The notes under the pieces: model-generated
Database searches by the model: none
Told to the model about the DNA's origin: nothing
What the model saw: the letters and a program-made list of their open reading frames with translations, nothing else
Shown here: piece by piece, positions 52,627-64,000 of the stretch
Layout of the letters: each line of letters opens with the position of its first letter
Position numbering within the stretch: the stretch's first letter is position 1
Program-made: the position numbers and the translations under genes
Source of the DNA: Aureicoccus marinus
GTDB taxonomy: Bacteria > Bacteroidota > Bacteroidia > Flavobacteriales > Flavobacteriaceae
Reading direction: 5' to 3'
Length of the DNA stretch: 64,000 nt
Assembly: GCF_002954325.1 (NCBI RefSeq)
Contig: NZ_MQVX01000001.1
Location: 315,546-379,545, forward strand

Positions 52627-53243
52627 TTCTTAGTTCCCCTCAGCACATAGGAAGTCTAAAGGCTTTCCGGCTATCCCTGTCGAATAGGTGGGGGTGGAAG
52701 AAAGGGAGATCACTACCTGTACTGCTTTTAGTGTTGGTTTTGGCTGCTTGTGCAGTCAATGCACAGGAGGAAGAAGGCTTGCCCTGGCGAGAAGAATGGC
52801 GTTTGACCTGGGAAGACTTTAAGGGAGTTGTACCTATGGGCACTGTGGCTGCAGCTACTACGGCGAGCGGGATCAGTTATTCCTATCAGGCGGAATGGCA
52901 AGGAAGCGGGGATGTTCAGGTTGTTTTTGATGTCAAAGCGCATTTCTACCCCACAGAATCCTGGTACCGCCCAAGTGTTTGCAATGACCATATCTTGAAT
53001 CACGAACAATTGCATTTCGATATTGCTGAAATATTTGCTCGCAAATTGAGGCAGCGATTGGAGTCCAAAAAATACACCCGCAATATCAAGTCGGAGGTCA
53101 AAGAAATATACCAGCAAACCGTACGAGATTTGAGTAAGTTTCAGAAGCAGTACGATCGCGAAACCAACTTCTCCCGCAACCGAGAAAATCAGTTGTTGTG
53201 GAATGAGCTGATTGGTAAAATGCTTAACGCCAATACTCCCTAA
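52623..53243 (+). CDS. DUF922-like secreted protein with HExxH-type motif
   Basis: The 206-residue protein starts inside the end of the LysM gene (ATGA). It has a hydrophobic export segment from about residue 31 (LPVLLLVLVLAACAVNAQ), preceded by an unusually long basic stretch, and the DUF922 pattern EWRLTWEDFKGVVP, SWYRPSVCNDHILNHEQLHF and DIAEIFARKLRQ. HEQLHFD fits an HExxH zinc motif, so a metallopeptidase is suspected, but no activity is established. Cys-32-like AAC is a possible lipid site. Confidence 0.82.
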   Translation: MILSSPQHIGSLKAFRLSLSNRWGWKKGRSLPVLLLVLVLAACAVNAQEEEGLPWREEWRLTWEDFKGVVPMGTVAAATTASGISYSYQAEWQGSGDVQVVFDVKAHFYPTESWYRPSVCNDHILNHEQLHFDIAEIFARKLRQRLESKKYTRNIKSEVKEIYQQTVRDLSKFQKQYDRETNFSRNRENQLLWNELIGKMLNANTP

Positions 53244-54112
53244 ACATCACAAATACGAAAGGCTTCTTTTAAGGAATTCAGAGGCTTTTTAGCCGTTGGA
53301 ATGAATTCCTGGGCGACATACCCCTGGAATCCTGTTTCGTAAATGGCTTTCATAATCGCCGGATAATAGAGCTCCTGGTTATCCCCTATTTCATGTCTTC
53401 CGGGTACCCCTGCAGTATGGTAATGGCCAAAATACGGATGGTACTGCTGTATGGTTCGGATAATGTCTCCTTCCTGGATTTGCATATGGTAGATGTCGTA
53501 GAGCAACTTGAAGTTGTCGGTATCGAGTCGACGACAGAGCTCCACAGCCCAGAGCGTATTATCAGCCATATAGTCCGGGTGGTTGATCTGGTTAAAGAGC
53601 TCCATTTGAATGACTACACCGTGTTTTTCGGCCAAGGGAATAATTTGCTTAAGGCCTTCAACACAATGTTGTAGTCCAACTAAATCGTTCATCCCATCCC
53701 GGTTTCCGCTAAAGCAAATCAAATTGGTGTAGCCCGCTTCGGCGACCAAGGGAATCATTTTGGTGTAGTTGGCAATCAGTGTTTCGTGGTACTTGGGATT
53801 GTTCCAGCCCTCAGTCAAACTGATCTCGGCTCCATTGCACATGGAACAGTGAATCCCTTTTTCTTTGAGTAAAGCCCAGTCAGCCGGTCCAATAAGGTCT
53901 ATAGCCGGAATACCCCAGTCGACCAGGACATCCAAAAAGTCAGCAAGAGGCATATCGCTATAACACCATTGACAGACGCTGTGGTTGATGTTGTGTTTGA
54001 GCTTTTTAAATGCTTGCTCTGATTGGCCTAGAGTCCTCGCCTGAGCGGCAGGGATACTTCCTAATCCGACGGCTGCCACGCCGGCCTTTTGCATAAATTT
54101 TCTTCTTTCCAT
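53240..54112 (-). CDS. Hydroxypyruvate isomerase-like TIM-barrel protein with twin-arginine signal
   Basis: The start at 54112 gives MERRKFMQKAGVAAVGLGS, a twin-arginine (Tat) signal pattern. The mature protein is a xylose-isomerase-like barrel: VCQWCYSDMPLADFLDVL, GIPAIDLIGPADW, MELFNQINHPDYMA, LLYDIYHMQIQEGDII and GHYHTAGVPGRHEIG, as in the hydroxypyruvate isomerase (Hyi) family, with the metal ligands Glu, Asp, His. Substrate is not certain. It overlaps the converging DUF922-like gene by 4 bases. Confidence 0.87.
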   Translation of the reverse strand: MERRKFMQKAGVAAVGLGSIPAAQARTLGQSEQAFKKLKHNINHSVCQWCYSDMPLADFLDVLVDWGIPAIDLIGPADWALLKEKGIHCSMCNGAEISLTEGWNNPKYHETLIANYTKMIPLVAEAGYTNLICFSGNRDGMNDLVGLQHCVEGLKQIIPLAEKHGVVIQMELFNQINHPDYMADNTLWAVELCRRLDTDNFKLLYDIYHMQIQEGDIIRTIQQYHPYFGHYHTAGVPGRHEIGDNQELYYPAIMKAIYETGFQGYVAQEFIPTAKKPLNSLKEAFRICDV

Positions 54113-54227
54113 GCTGCTAATGTCTGCTTCAAGGTACACTATTTTACAAGGAAATTGGGCAATGTGAATAAGCTCTTACAGGATTAGTTGCCTGTGCAGT
54201 TCAGTTTCTTAACTTTACACCCCGTAA

Positions 54228-55883
<1,656 letters not shown>

Positions 55884-55899
55884 AGCCCTTGTTTGGGCC

Positions 55900-55907
55900 T
55901 ATATTTG
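55900..55907 (+). promoter_or_regulatory. Flavobacterial -7 box for yidC
   Basis: TATATTTG lies 61 bases before the yidC ATG (55969) and just after a GCCC/GGGC inverted repeat near the end of the pyrG transcript. Confidence 0.5.
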
Positions 55908-55968
55908 CGCTTTGTAAGCAGGCCCTTCAGGAGAAGCTGAAGAAGCCCTTACATTCTACAAAGAACAC

Positions 55969-57882
55969 ATGGAAGAAAGAACACTAGACAAAAAGTCCAT
56001 CATTGGGTTTGTCCTTATGGCCCTGATCATGATGGTTTGGTTGTATTTAAACCGACCTTCAGACGCTGAGCTGGCTGAACAACAAGAAAAGCAAAAGCAG
56101 GAACAGCTTGCCGCTGAACAAGAAAATCAGGTGGCAGAGCTTCCAGTAGTCAAGCCCACCTTACCGCAGGTCGATACGGCAGATTCGGTCTCTATGGCTC
56201 AGTACCAAAGCCGTGTAGGGCGCTTTGCGGCAACGGCAGTGCAAGAAGGCTCTACTGTTCTCGAGAATGAACTTTTGCGATTGGTCGTCGACCACCGAGG
56301 AGGACAAATCATTGAAGCGAAGCTGAAGAATTTTGTCGATCACGATTCGGTTCCGATTTACCTGATCAATGAAGGCAATGCCAATTTTGATATTCAATTC
56401 TCAACCAGCGACAATAGAGTACTCAGTACTTCTGAACTCTATTTTGAGCCGGAAGTGAGTCAGAAAGACGGTAACCGTATTTTGACCCTCCGAGCAAAGG
56501 CCGGCCCTTCTCAATTCCTGGAGTACCAGTACAGTGTGAAGCCGGGCGAGTATTTGGTGGATTTCGTAGTGCGTTCCCAAGGACTTCGAGATGTATTCAA
56601 TACCGCCAAGCCCGTAACCCTGGACTGGAAGCTCAAGGGAATTCGTCACGACAAGAGTATCCGTTACGAGAACAGGTACACCCGACTGACCTATATGCAC
56701 GATGGTCGGGTCAGTAAACTTTCTGATAGTAGTGAAGAGGATGACGATGAAGAAGAATTGATTCAGTGGGTGTCTTACCGTCAACACTTTTTTAGCTCCA
56801 TCCTCGCTTCTAAAACCGCCTTTAGTGGAGCCAAGATGTTCTCAAAAAACCTGGTGGAGGAAGAAGACAAAGAACAAAAGTTTACTAAAGAGTACCACAG
56901 TATTATACCATTAGAGTTGCAAGCGGGGGAATTGGCCCAAAGCATGAACTGGTATTTTGGTCCGACAGATGCCCAGGAATTGAAGCAGTACTCCGAGTTG
57001 GAACTGGTCGAATCCATTCCTTTTGGATGGGGAATCTTCGGATGGATTAACCGTTATATTTTTAATCCCTTCTATTCGTGGTTGAGCTCGTTCTTGCCTT
57101 TTGGTATTGCTATTATTGTAATGACGATTGTTGTTCGACTTCTGCTCTCTCCGGTTACGTATAAGTCTTATTTGTCCCAGGCCAAGATGAAAGTCCTCAA
57201 GCCAGAGATCACTGAGATCAATGACAAGTACAAGGACAACGCCATGAAGAAACAGCAAGAGACTATGAAGCTGTACAACAAGGCTGGGGTAAGCCCAATG
57301 AGTGGTTGTGTACCTGCCTTACTGCAGTTGCCGATCTTCTACGCCTTATTTATGTTTTTCCCGACTTCTTTCGCCTTGAGACAGAAGTCCTTCCTGTGGG
57401 CGGAAGACCTTTCTTCTTACGACACCATACTGGAATTGCCCTTTTCTATTCCCTTTTATGGAGACCACGTAAGCCTGTTCCCGATCTTGGCGTCCATCGC
57501 CATTTTCATCTACATGAATATGACTACGGGTCAGAGTATGCAGATGCAGCAGCAGCCGGGGATGCCGAATATGAAGTTCATTATGTATTTATCGCCCGTC
57601 ATGATGTTGTTCTTCTTCAATAACTACGCAAGTGGTTTGAGTTTGTACTACTTCATTTCGAACTTGATTACCATCTTCATTATGTTGGTCATTAAGAATT
57701 ACATCATCGATGAGCAAAAGATTCATTTGCAGATCGAGGCGAATAAGAAGAAACCTAAAAAGGAGAATAAGTTTCAGAAGCGTATGCGTGAGTTGATGGA
57801 AGAGGCGGAAGCGCAGAAGAAACAAGGTCAGCCACAGATCTCTTTAAAGGGAAAGAAACCAAACAAAGGGGCTAAAAAATAA
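55969..57882 (+). CDS. yidC: Membrane protein insertase YidC
   Basis: YidC inserts proteins into the inner membrane. The 637-residue protein has an N-terminal helix (SIIGFVLMALIMMVWLYL), a charged Gln/Glu stretch, a large periplasmic beta domain (about 85-360), and the conserved C-terminal helices: FNPFYSWLSSFLPFGIAII, then KMKVLKPEITEINDKYKD and SPMSGCVPALLQLPIFYALF. The tail is rich in Lys and Glu, probably for ribosome contact. It ends at 57882 with the terminator right after. Confidence 0.96.
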   Translation: MEERTLDKKSIIGFVLMALIMMVWLYLNRPSDAELAEQQEKQKQEQLAAEQENQVAELPVVKPTLPQVDTADSVSMAQYQSRVGRFAATAVQEGSTVLENELLRLVVDHRGGQIIEAKLKNFVDHDSVPIYLINEGNANFDIQFSTSDNRVLSTSELYFEPEVSQKDGNRILTLRAKAGPSQFLEYQYSVKPGEYLVDFVVRSQGLRDVFNTAKPVTLDWKLKGIRHDKSIRYENRYTRLTYMHDGRVSKLSDSSEEDDDEEELIQWVSYRQHFFSSILASKTAFSGAKMFSKNLVEEEDKEQKFTKEYHSIIPLELQAGELAQSMNWYFGPTDAQELKQYSELELVESIPFGWGIFGWINRYIFNPFYSWLSSFLPFGIAIIVMTIVVRLLLSPVTYKSYLSQAKMKVLKPEITEINDKYKDNAMKKQQETMKLYNKAGVSPMSGCVPALLQLPIFYALFMFFPTSFALRQKSFLWAEDLSSYDTILELPFSIPFYGDHVSLFPILASIAIFIYMNMTTGQSMQMQQQPGMPNMKFIMYLSPVMMLFFFNNYASGLSLYYFISNLITIFIMLVIKNYIIDEQKIHLQIEANKKKPKKENKFQKRMRELMEEAEAQKKQGQPQISLKGKKPNKGAKK

Positions 57883-57911
57883 AAAGCCCCTCCGGTGAGG
57901 GAGGGACTTTT
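57883..57911 (+). terminator. Intrinsic terminator after yidC
   Basis: AAAGcCCCTCC pairs with GGAGGGaCTTT (one mismatch) around a six-base loop and ends in a T run. It begins immediately after the yidC stop codon. Confidence 0.85.
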
Positions 57912-58026
57912 ACCACTACAAGGTTTAGTTTGGAAAGATTCGGGACTGTAAAGATGCAGCCGAATTCCTTTTAAAAAAAAAGTTTAGTTGTGAGAGGTGG
58001 ATTTCTGTAGGGAAAAGAACCCTATT

Positions 58027-58124
58027 CTGATGTGACATCGATGAACTGCAAACCCCAGTAAAATCAATGCATTTCATCGATTCGACGAACTACACTTTTT
58101 ATCGATAAACGACTCGACGAACGG
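58027..58124. repeat. Short repeated motif in the yidC-fasciclin gap
   Basis: The gap 57912-58210 holds no gene. Within it CATCGAT occurs at 58036 and 58075, and ATCGAT again at 58101. Two copies of a longer unit, GATTCGACGAACT (58079-58091) and GACTCGACGAACG (58111-58123), differ at two positions. A hairpin CATTAGGA-GATT-TCCTAATG lies at 58189-58208, before the fasciclin stop. The repeats could be regulator sites; nothing identifies them. Confidence 0.4.
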
Positions 58125-58134
58125 TATTCAAAAG

Positions 58135-58168
58135 AAAACCGCTGGAGATCATCCAGCGGTTTTTGTTG
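58135..58168. terminator. Bidirectional hairpin terminator near the fasciclin gene
   Basis: AAAACCGCTGGA pairs perfectly with TCCAGCGGTTTT around a five-base loop, with T-rich or A-rich flanks. It could end the leftward fasciclin transcript, 43 bases past its stop. Confidence 0.7.
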
Positions 58169-58210
58169 TTAAGTGCTCTTTTTAAGCACATTAGGAGATT
58201 TCCTAATGAA

Positions 58211-59602
58211 TTAATTTGAAGTGTCTGGAATAAGAACGGTATTGATTACGTGAATCACGCCGTTGTTGGCTTGTACATCAACAACTACAATTCCAATACC
58301 AGCATTTCCGGCACCGTCAGTGACTTCAGCGATGTTTGGCGCAGTACCAGGTAGGTTAATCGTAATGGCGTCTCCTTCTAGGGTAGCAGGAGCAATTCCA
58401 TCAGTCAAATCACCACTGCGAACATTGAGCTCGTTCAATACATGGTGTTGCAATACACTCGTCAGCAGACCTTCTTCGATATCGTCAACCGTCGTCCAGT
58501 CCATATTGCTGTCGAGTAAAGTCTGGAAAGCGTCAGCTGTTGGAGCGAATACCGTAAAGGGTCCTGTACCTGAAAGAACACTTACAAAATCGGTTCCAGG
58601 AGTAGCTGTAGTCAAGGCTTCAACCAAAGGAGCGAATGTAGGATCAGCAGCGGCAAAAGTGACAACAGTAGGCAGGTCGATAACTTCATTTACGGCGTGA
58701 ACTACTCCATTAGTCGCCACGATATCAGCAGCAGCAACCGTGCTGTTTCCATTGATCATCACCCCGTTGTCAATATTGATGTATTGACTCAGGTTATCTC
58801 CGTCCGCGTTTGCAGCAGCAGTCGTCACATAGCTATTGCTCAATTCATCAGCAAAGGCAGCGGTACCTGGAATAACATGGTATGAAAGCACATTGTCAAT
58901 ATCGTTTCCGTTCGGGTTGGTGAAGGAAGCAAAAGCGCTGTTTACTGGAGCAAACACAGTGAATAGTTGCGTGTTGTCAGAAAGAAGATCTGTAAAGGTG
59001 GTGTTTCCATTCGCAGTCAAAGCGCCTACCAAGGAGCTCAAATCGCTATTGGCAACAGCATGATCGACGATCGTTGGAAGACCAATTACGTTATTTACAA
59101 CGTGTACTACGCCGTTATCTGCCGTTACGTCCGGAGTAGAAACGGTTGCTACACCGTTAATAACAACTCCGGCAGAAGTGTCAACGAACAAACTCAGATT
59201 CCGTCCGTCAGCACCTGCGGTAGAAAGACTGCTCCTGTAGCCTGTCGTCAAGTCTGTAGAGCGATTCGTTCCTGATACCACGTGGTTTAAGAGGATTTGG
59301 GTAAGCGTACTCGTAGGGACCTCGTCAAGAGAGTTGAAGTTGTTGGCGGCTAGAAAATCGGTGAAGGCCTGGTTGGTCGGAGCAAACACGGTAAAAGGTC
59401 CGTCCCCTTGAAGAGTGGTTACCAAATTTGTACGGGTCAAAGCTTCAACAAGGATGCTTAGGTCATTGTTAGCGCCTGCCAGGTCAGCGATGGTAGTCGC
59501 TGTCATTTGCATGTTGTCATCGTCATTGTTGTTGTCACAGCTGGCTAGTGTAAACAAACCGGCCATGGCGAATACTCCAAATAGTTTTGCAATTTTTTTC
59601 AT
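58211..59602 (-). CDS. Fasciclin-domain lipoprotein with three FAS1 domains
   Basis: The 463-residue protein has a lipoprotein signal (VFAMAGLFTLASCDNNNDDD, Cys near residue 22 then an acidic linker) and three FAS1 domains of about 140 residues. Each has the FAS1 H1/H2 signals, GPFTVFAPTNQAF or similar and a later NGVVHVVN / NGVIHVIN. FAS1 domains often mediate adhesion or bind surface polymers. The upstream region to the mnmA promoter is about 290 bases and holds no other gene. Confidence 0.93.
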   Translation of the reverse strand: MKKIAKLFGVFAMAGLFTLASCDNNNDDDNMQMTATTIADLAGANNDLSILVEALTRTNLVTTLQGDGPFTVFAPTNQAFTDFLAANNFNSLDEVPTSTLTQILLNHVVSGTNRSTDLTTGYRSSLSTAGADGRNLSLFVDTSAGVVINGVATVSTPDVTADNGVVHVVNNVIGLPTIVDHAVANSDLSSLVGALTANGNTTFTDLLSDNTQLFTVFAPVNSAFASFTNPNGNDIDNVLSYHVIPGTAAFADELSNSYVTTAAANADGDNLSQYINIDNGVMINGNSTVAAADIVATNGVVHAVNEVIDLPTVVTFAAADPTFAPLVEALTTATPGTDFVSVLSGTGPFTVFAPTADAFQTLLDSNMDWTTVDDIEEGLLTSVLQHHVLNELNVRSGDLTDGIAPATLEGDAITINLPGTAPNIAEVTDGAGNAGIGIVVVDVQANNGVIHVINTVLIPDTSN

Positions 59603-59896
59603 GGATTTTGTTTTGAAATGTAGTTGTTAAACATTATGAATATTTGTTTGGACAAATGTGAATCTCTGGTTTTGAGACACTTAGATGATAATAAGGTCTA
59701 AAAAACTGATAAACAGTAATTTGAAACAAACGTTTTCAAGACGTATGATTTTCAGCAAGGTTGCTTTTGTTCAACAATAATTAATAAATGTTTAACAAAA
59801 AATAAAAATCCTTGACTTTTTTCGTTATTCTTAATCCTGTGTCTTCAGCGCGTAGTTCCCTTTGCAAAGCCTAGCTGCTGAAGCTTATTTTTTGAT
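59603..59896. other. Intergenic region between fasciclin gene and mnmA
   Basis: About 290 AT-rich bases without a credible gene. On the minus strand TACATTTC, a few bases upstream of the fasciclin start, is one base off the -7 consensus. I see no hairpin terminator or repeat here. Confidence 0.5.
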
Positions 59897-61112
<1,216 letters not shown>

Positions 61113-61141
61113 TTGATTTATCTTTCCTTAAAAGCATTCGT

Positions 61142-62092
61142 ATGACAACTTCGGAGCCCCAGCGCGTTCGGGATTTATTAGGTATTCATTATCCTCTTAT
61201 TCAAGGGGGTATGATATGGGCCAGCGGCTGGAAACTGGCTTCAGCTGTTTCGAATGCCGGTGGATTGGGCCTGCTCGGAGCTGGGAGTATGTACCCGGAT
61301 GTCTTGGAGGAGCACATTCAAAAGTGCAAAGCGGCCACAGACAAGGTCTTTGGCGTCAATGTTCCCTTGCTCTATCCGAATATTGAAGAATTGATGGAGA
61401 TTATTCTCCGAGAAAAAATCCCCGTGGTCTTTACCTCAGCCGGAAATCCGAAAACCTGGACTTCAACCCTAAAGCAGGCCGGTGTTAAAGTGATTCATGT
61501 GGTCAGTAGTGTAAAGTTCGCTTTAAAAGCCCAAGACGCTGGTGTTGACGCTGTGGTTGCAGAAGGATTCGAAGCGGGTGGGCACAATGGAAGGGAAGAA
61601 ACCACCTCCATGGTTTTGATTCCAGCGGTCAAGGCCGCCATTGATATTCCCTTGATTGCCGCAGGCGGTATAGGAAGTGGTCGGTCCATGCTCGCGGCCT
61701 TCTGCCTAGGCGCGGATGCGGTTCAGGTGGGAAGTCGTTTTGTCGCGAGTCATGAGGCCTCGTCTCATCCTGCTTTTAAAGAGGAAGTCATCAAGGCCAA
61801 AGAGGGCGATACCGTACTCACCCTGAAGGAACTCGCGCCGGTTCGACTACTAAAGAATCCCTTTTATGATGAACTTCAACAGGCCTATGCCGAATGTGCC
61901 AGTCCTGAGAAGTTAAGAGAAATTCTGGGTCGGGCCAGGGCTAAGCGGGGCATGTTCGAGGGGGACCTCACCGATGGAGAACTCGAGATTGGACAGGTAT
62001 CCTGTACGATTAACCGCTTGCAAAGCGCCGCAGAAATAGTGGAAGAAATGGTCGCGGAATGCCGACAACTGCAATCGGTTTCTTACCTCTAA
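61142..62092 (+). CDS. Nitronate monooxygenase (2-nitropropane dioxygenase family)
   Basis: The 316-residue FMN barrel starts LLGIHYPLIQGGMIWASGWK, then LASAVSNAGGLGLLGAGSMY, VVAEGFEAGGHNGREETTSM with the active-site His, and LIAAGGIGSGRSMLAAFCLG with GADAVQVGSRF, the phosphate-binding part. It oxidises toxic alkyl nitronates such as propionate 3-nitronate in characterised members, but many homologues have unknown substrates. It follows mnmA by 29 bases and its end overlaps the SRAP gene by 4 bases. Confidence 0.92.
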   Translation: MTTSEPQRVRDLLGIHYPLIQGGMIWASGWKLASAVSNAGGLGLLGAGSMYPDVLEEHIQKCKAATDKVFGVNVPLLYPNIEELMEIILREKIPVVFTSAGNPKTWTSTLKQAGVKVIHVVSSVKFALKAQDAGVDAVVAEGFEAGGHNGREETTSMVLIPAVKAAIDIPLIAAGGIGSGRSMLAAFCLGADAVQVGSRFVASHEASSHPAFKEEVIKAKEGDTVLTLKELAPVRLLKNPFYDELQQAYAECASPEKLREILGRARAKRGMFEGDLTDGELEIGQVSCTINRLQSAAEIVEEMVAECRQLQSVSYL

Positions 62093-62877
62093 AGAATTCC
62101 TTCCAAATCGGTATCAAAGAGCAGTTCTGGATAAGTGGCGTCTTCTAGAATTGCAGAGGTATTTCCTTTGTACTCTTTTCCTCTTAAGCGGTGAGTGGGA
62201 TGAGCTTTAAGCACGCCTTCCGGGCTGGGCTGTACTATATTCGACAGAAAATCTTCCAAGAGTTCCTCTTCACACTCCCTCAACCAATTATCCGCTTGGT
62301 CTTCCTCGAGGAAGACCGGCATACGGGCTTCCTTCATTTTGGGGTTGTTGTGAATTTTGGCCATCATGTCGTTGCCCTTGGTGGTGATGATGGTAAAGCT
62401 TCTGATCCATTCCTCATTAGCTGGATTGAGCCAGTCACTGTATAGACCCGCTGCGATCAGTGGACTGTCGTCGGTTTTAGATACAAAAAACGGATAGGTA
62501 TTCCCCTGAAAATGATGGTGTTCATAAAAGCCTTCCAAATAGATGAGACAGCGGTTGTTTTTAACAGCCGTGCGAAAGGCCGGTTTTTCTGTAAGGGTCT
62601 CTGACCGGGCATTCAGGGTGTTGTTCCAAAGTTTCTTCTTGGACTCCTCATTTTTGACCCAATGCGGTATCAGCCCCCATTGTGCGACCGACGGAAAGTC
62701 GGGAGAATCCGTCGTGTAGATCAAGAGCTTGGGATGACTGAAACCAGAGGCGTGAAACAAGGGCAAATCCGTATAGGGCAGTAGTTTTTTAGTGATCTCA
62801 TCAATGGCTTTGAGATCACCTAATCGCTTGGCCTTATGCAGTTGCGTGTGCAGTTGAGTTTTAATGTCGTAACACAT
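62089..62877 (-). CDS. SOS-response-associated peptidase (SRAP/HMCES/YedK family)
   Basis: The true start is 62877 because the catalytic Cys must be residue 2 after Met removal (MCYDIKTQLH). The ten-codon upstream extension (MTAAKSLFL) would hide it. The family residues follow: QWGLIPHWV, NTLNARSETLTEKPAF (Asn), CLIYLEGFYEH (Glu) and MMAKIHNNPKMKEARMP, where the His matches the active site. Such proteins crosslink covalently to abasic sites in single-stranded DNA and protect them. The length (262 residues) fits. It converges on the nitronate monooxygenase gene. Confidence 0.93.
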   Translation of the reverse strand: MCYDIKTQLHTQLHKAKRLGDLKAIDEITKKLLPYTDLPLFHASGFSHPKLLIYTTDSPDFPSVAQWGLIPHWVKNEESKKKLWNNTLNARSETLTEKPAFRTAVKNNRCLIYLEGFYEHHHFQGNTYPFFVSKTDDSPLIAAGLYSDWLNPANEEWIRSFTIITTKGNDMMAKIHNNPKMKEARMPVFLEEDQADNWLRECEEELLEDFLSNIVQPSPEGVLKAHPTHRLRGKEYKGNTSAILEDATYPELLFDTDLEGIL

Positions 62878-62952
62878 CAGAAACAGGGATTTAGCGGCGG
62901 TCATTTAAAGATAAGAATTGTGTACCTTGCCTGCCAAAATCAAGTCAGTAGA

Positions 62953-64000
62953 ATGTCTACCCTCGTTCAAAAATGGAGGAGTATTGATCCTTCCAATCGC
63001 CTCTTTTACATCTTTCTTTTTTGCTGGACGATTGCCGGTTGTTTGCAGTCCGCTTTTATGGAACTCTCCGGAGAGGAGGCCTACTACTGGATGTTTGCAC
63101 AGCAGTTGGAGTGGGGGTTTTTGGATCACCCGCCTCTGGTCGCCTTTTTTACCCAACTGGGTTACTTCTGGCTGCCGACCAATTTAGGAGCGCGCCTGTT
63201 TATGGTCTTGCTCAGCACAGGAACATTTTATGTGCTTTACCGCACTATAGAACCGAGGAATCCCAGATTGCTCATCACCATGGCCCTGGGGCTGGTCGCT
63301 TTTCACGCCGGGAGTTTTTTGATCAAACCGATGTGCCCTTGATCTTTTTTGAGGCCCTGTTTTTGTTGGCCTATAAGGAATACCTAAGGGAAGATGGCTG
63401 GAAGCAAATCCTGCTCATGGCTGTGAGTATTGCCGGGATGTTCCTCAGCAAATACCACGGAGCCTTGGTCGTCCTTCTCGTGGTGGCGTCTTACCCGGCG
63501 GTGACCAAAAGAAGGTCATTCTGGGCAGTGGTCGGTCTGGTCGTTTTATTGATGTTGCCCCATACCTACTGGCAATATACCCACGATTGGGCCAGTATTC
63601 GATTTCACTTGCAGGGCCGTTCCGATATCACCTTTAAGTGGAATAACTTGTTCAATTACCTCTGGAGTCAACCGCTGATTTTGGGGCCACTGGTGAGCTT
63701 GGTGCTTATGCCGGCAGCCTTTCTTTATAAAAGCCAGGACCGATTTGAACGGGCCTTACGGTTTGTTTTTATTGGGGTTTTGGTCTTTTTCTTGCTGAGT
63801 TCCATTCGTGTATATATTCACAAACACTGGACGAGTATAGCCGTATTGCCTGGTTTGATTCTGGCCTATAACTACCTTATTCCTCGAGAAAAGTGGCAAA
63901 AGTACTTGCGTACCCTGACCCTGATCACTTTGGTGCTTTTGGTACCCGCGCGCCTCTATTACGTCTATGATTTTGTGCCGGACAAATGGGATGGAAATCT
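62953..64000 (+). CDS. ArnT/GT39-like membrane glycosyltransferase, 3' partial (frameshift near 63331)
   Basis: The protein begins MSTLVQKWRSIDPSNRLFYI and has the GT39/GT83 hallmarks of an integral membrane glycosyltransferase that uses lipid-linked sugars: MELSGEEAYYWMFAQQLEWG with an acidic active-site pair, FLDHPPLVAFF, and many hydrophobic helices. As read the frame stops at 63342 after GSFLIKPMCP. Restoring one G (near 63330) gives LIKPDVPLIFFEALFLLAY and the frame stays open to the window end: LLMAVSIAGMFLSKYHGALV and SVAVLPGLILAYNYL-like segments follow. The C-terminus lies outside the window. Confidence 0.88.

Overview
The window is a slice of a marine-type Flavobacteriia (Bacteroidota) chromosome. 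The evidence is the recurrent TAnnTTTG -7 promoter box, weak Shine-Dalgarno sites, a type IX secretion (type B) cargo protein, a cyclophilin-FKBP fusion, a long NusB, DUF1573, DUF3276 and DUF5606 proteins, and bacillithiol genes. It is dense housekeeping DNA. I see no rRNA or tRNA gene, CRISPR array, prophage, integrase or insertion sequence. The genus cannot be read from the sequence.

Layout. 1-8.4 kb: end of an NtrC-like sigma-54 activator, class III PPK2, M28 peptidase, dual immunophilin, BstA/YfiT-like protein, thioredoxin-fold protein, CsaA-like protein, M14 carboxypeptidase and DUF3276. 8.5-20.6 kb: ABC exporter, nusB-DUF1573-yajC, OmdA-like protein, pepT, pyrD-LysE-HMG-CoA lyase, guaB, DUF255-like thioredoxin and lysA. 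20.7-30.1 kb: LON-domain protein, sucC, small secreted protein, TerB-like protein, Hsp20 with a sigma-54-like promoter, uvrB, a T9SS cargo protein and an ABC-2 exporter pair. 30.2-39 kb: an unrecognised protein with kinase-like motifs, a leftward cca-ctaA-pRiA4b-NdpA run, and four glycan genes. 39-48.5 kb: dapD, ruvX-def-DUF5606, a leftward M14-SGNH-GH20 operon, bshC and a PNPOx-like protein. 48.5-64 kb: a candidate structured RNA, guaA-LysM-DUF922, a hydroxypyruvate-isomerase-like protein, pyrG, yidC, a three-domain fasciclin lipoprotein, mnmA, nitronate monooxygenase, an SRAP protein and a membrane glycosyltransferase cut by the window end.

The most important point for any user is that nine genes, most of them normally essential or single copy (guaA, dapD, cca, mnmA, ruvX, an M28 peptidase, an M14 peptidase, a thioredoxin-like gene and the last glycosyltransferase), are broken by one-base frame changes. 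mnmA has two. For the eight complete genes, restoring the base gives a product of normal family length, and nearly all the sites can be read as a homopolymer one base too short (one as one too long). I read these as sequence errors and annotate each as one gene.

The best candidates for something new are an orphan structured RNA with its own terminator upstream of guaA (48547-48666), a flavobacterial hypothetical with cryptic kinase-like motifs (30194-31252), a sigma-54-like hsp20 promoter with repeated TGTCA half sites, palindromes next to guaB and in the lysA/LON-domain gap, and two 28-residue membrane peptides. I did not see a large undescribed system such as a defence island or biosynthetic cluster.
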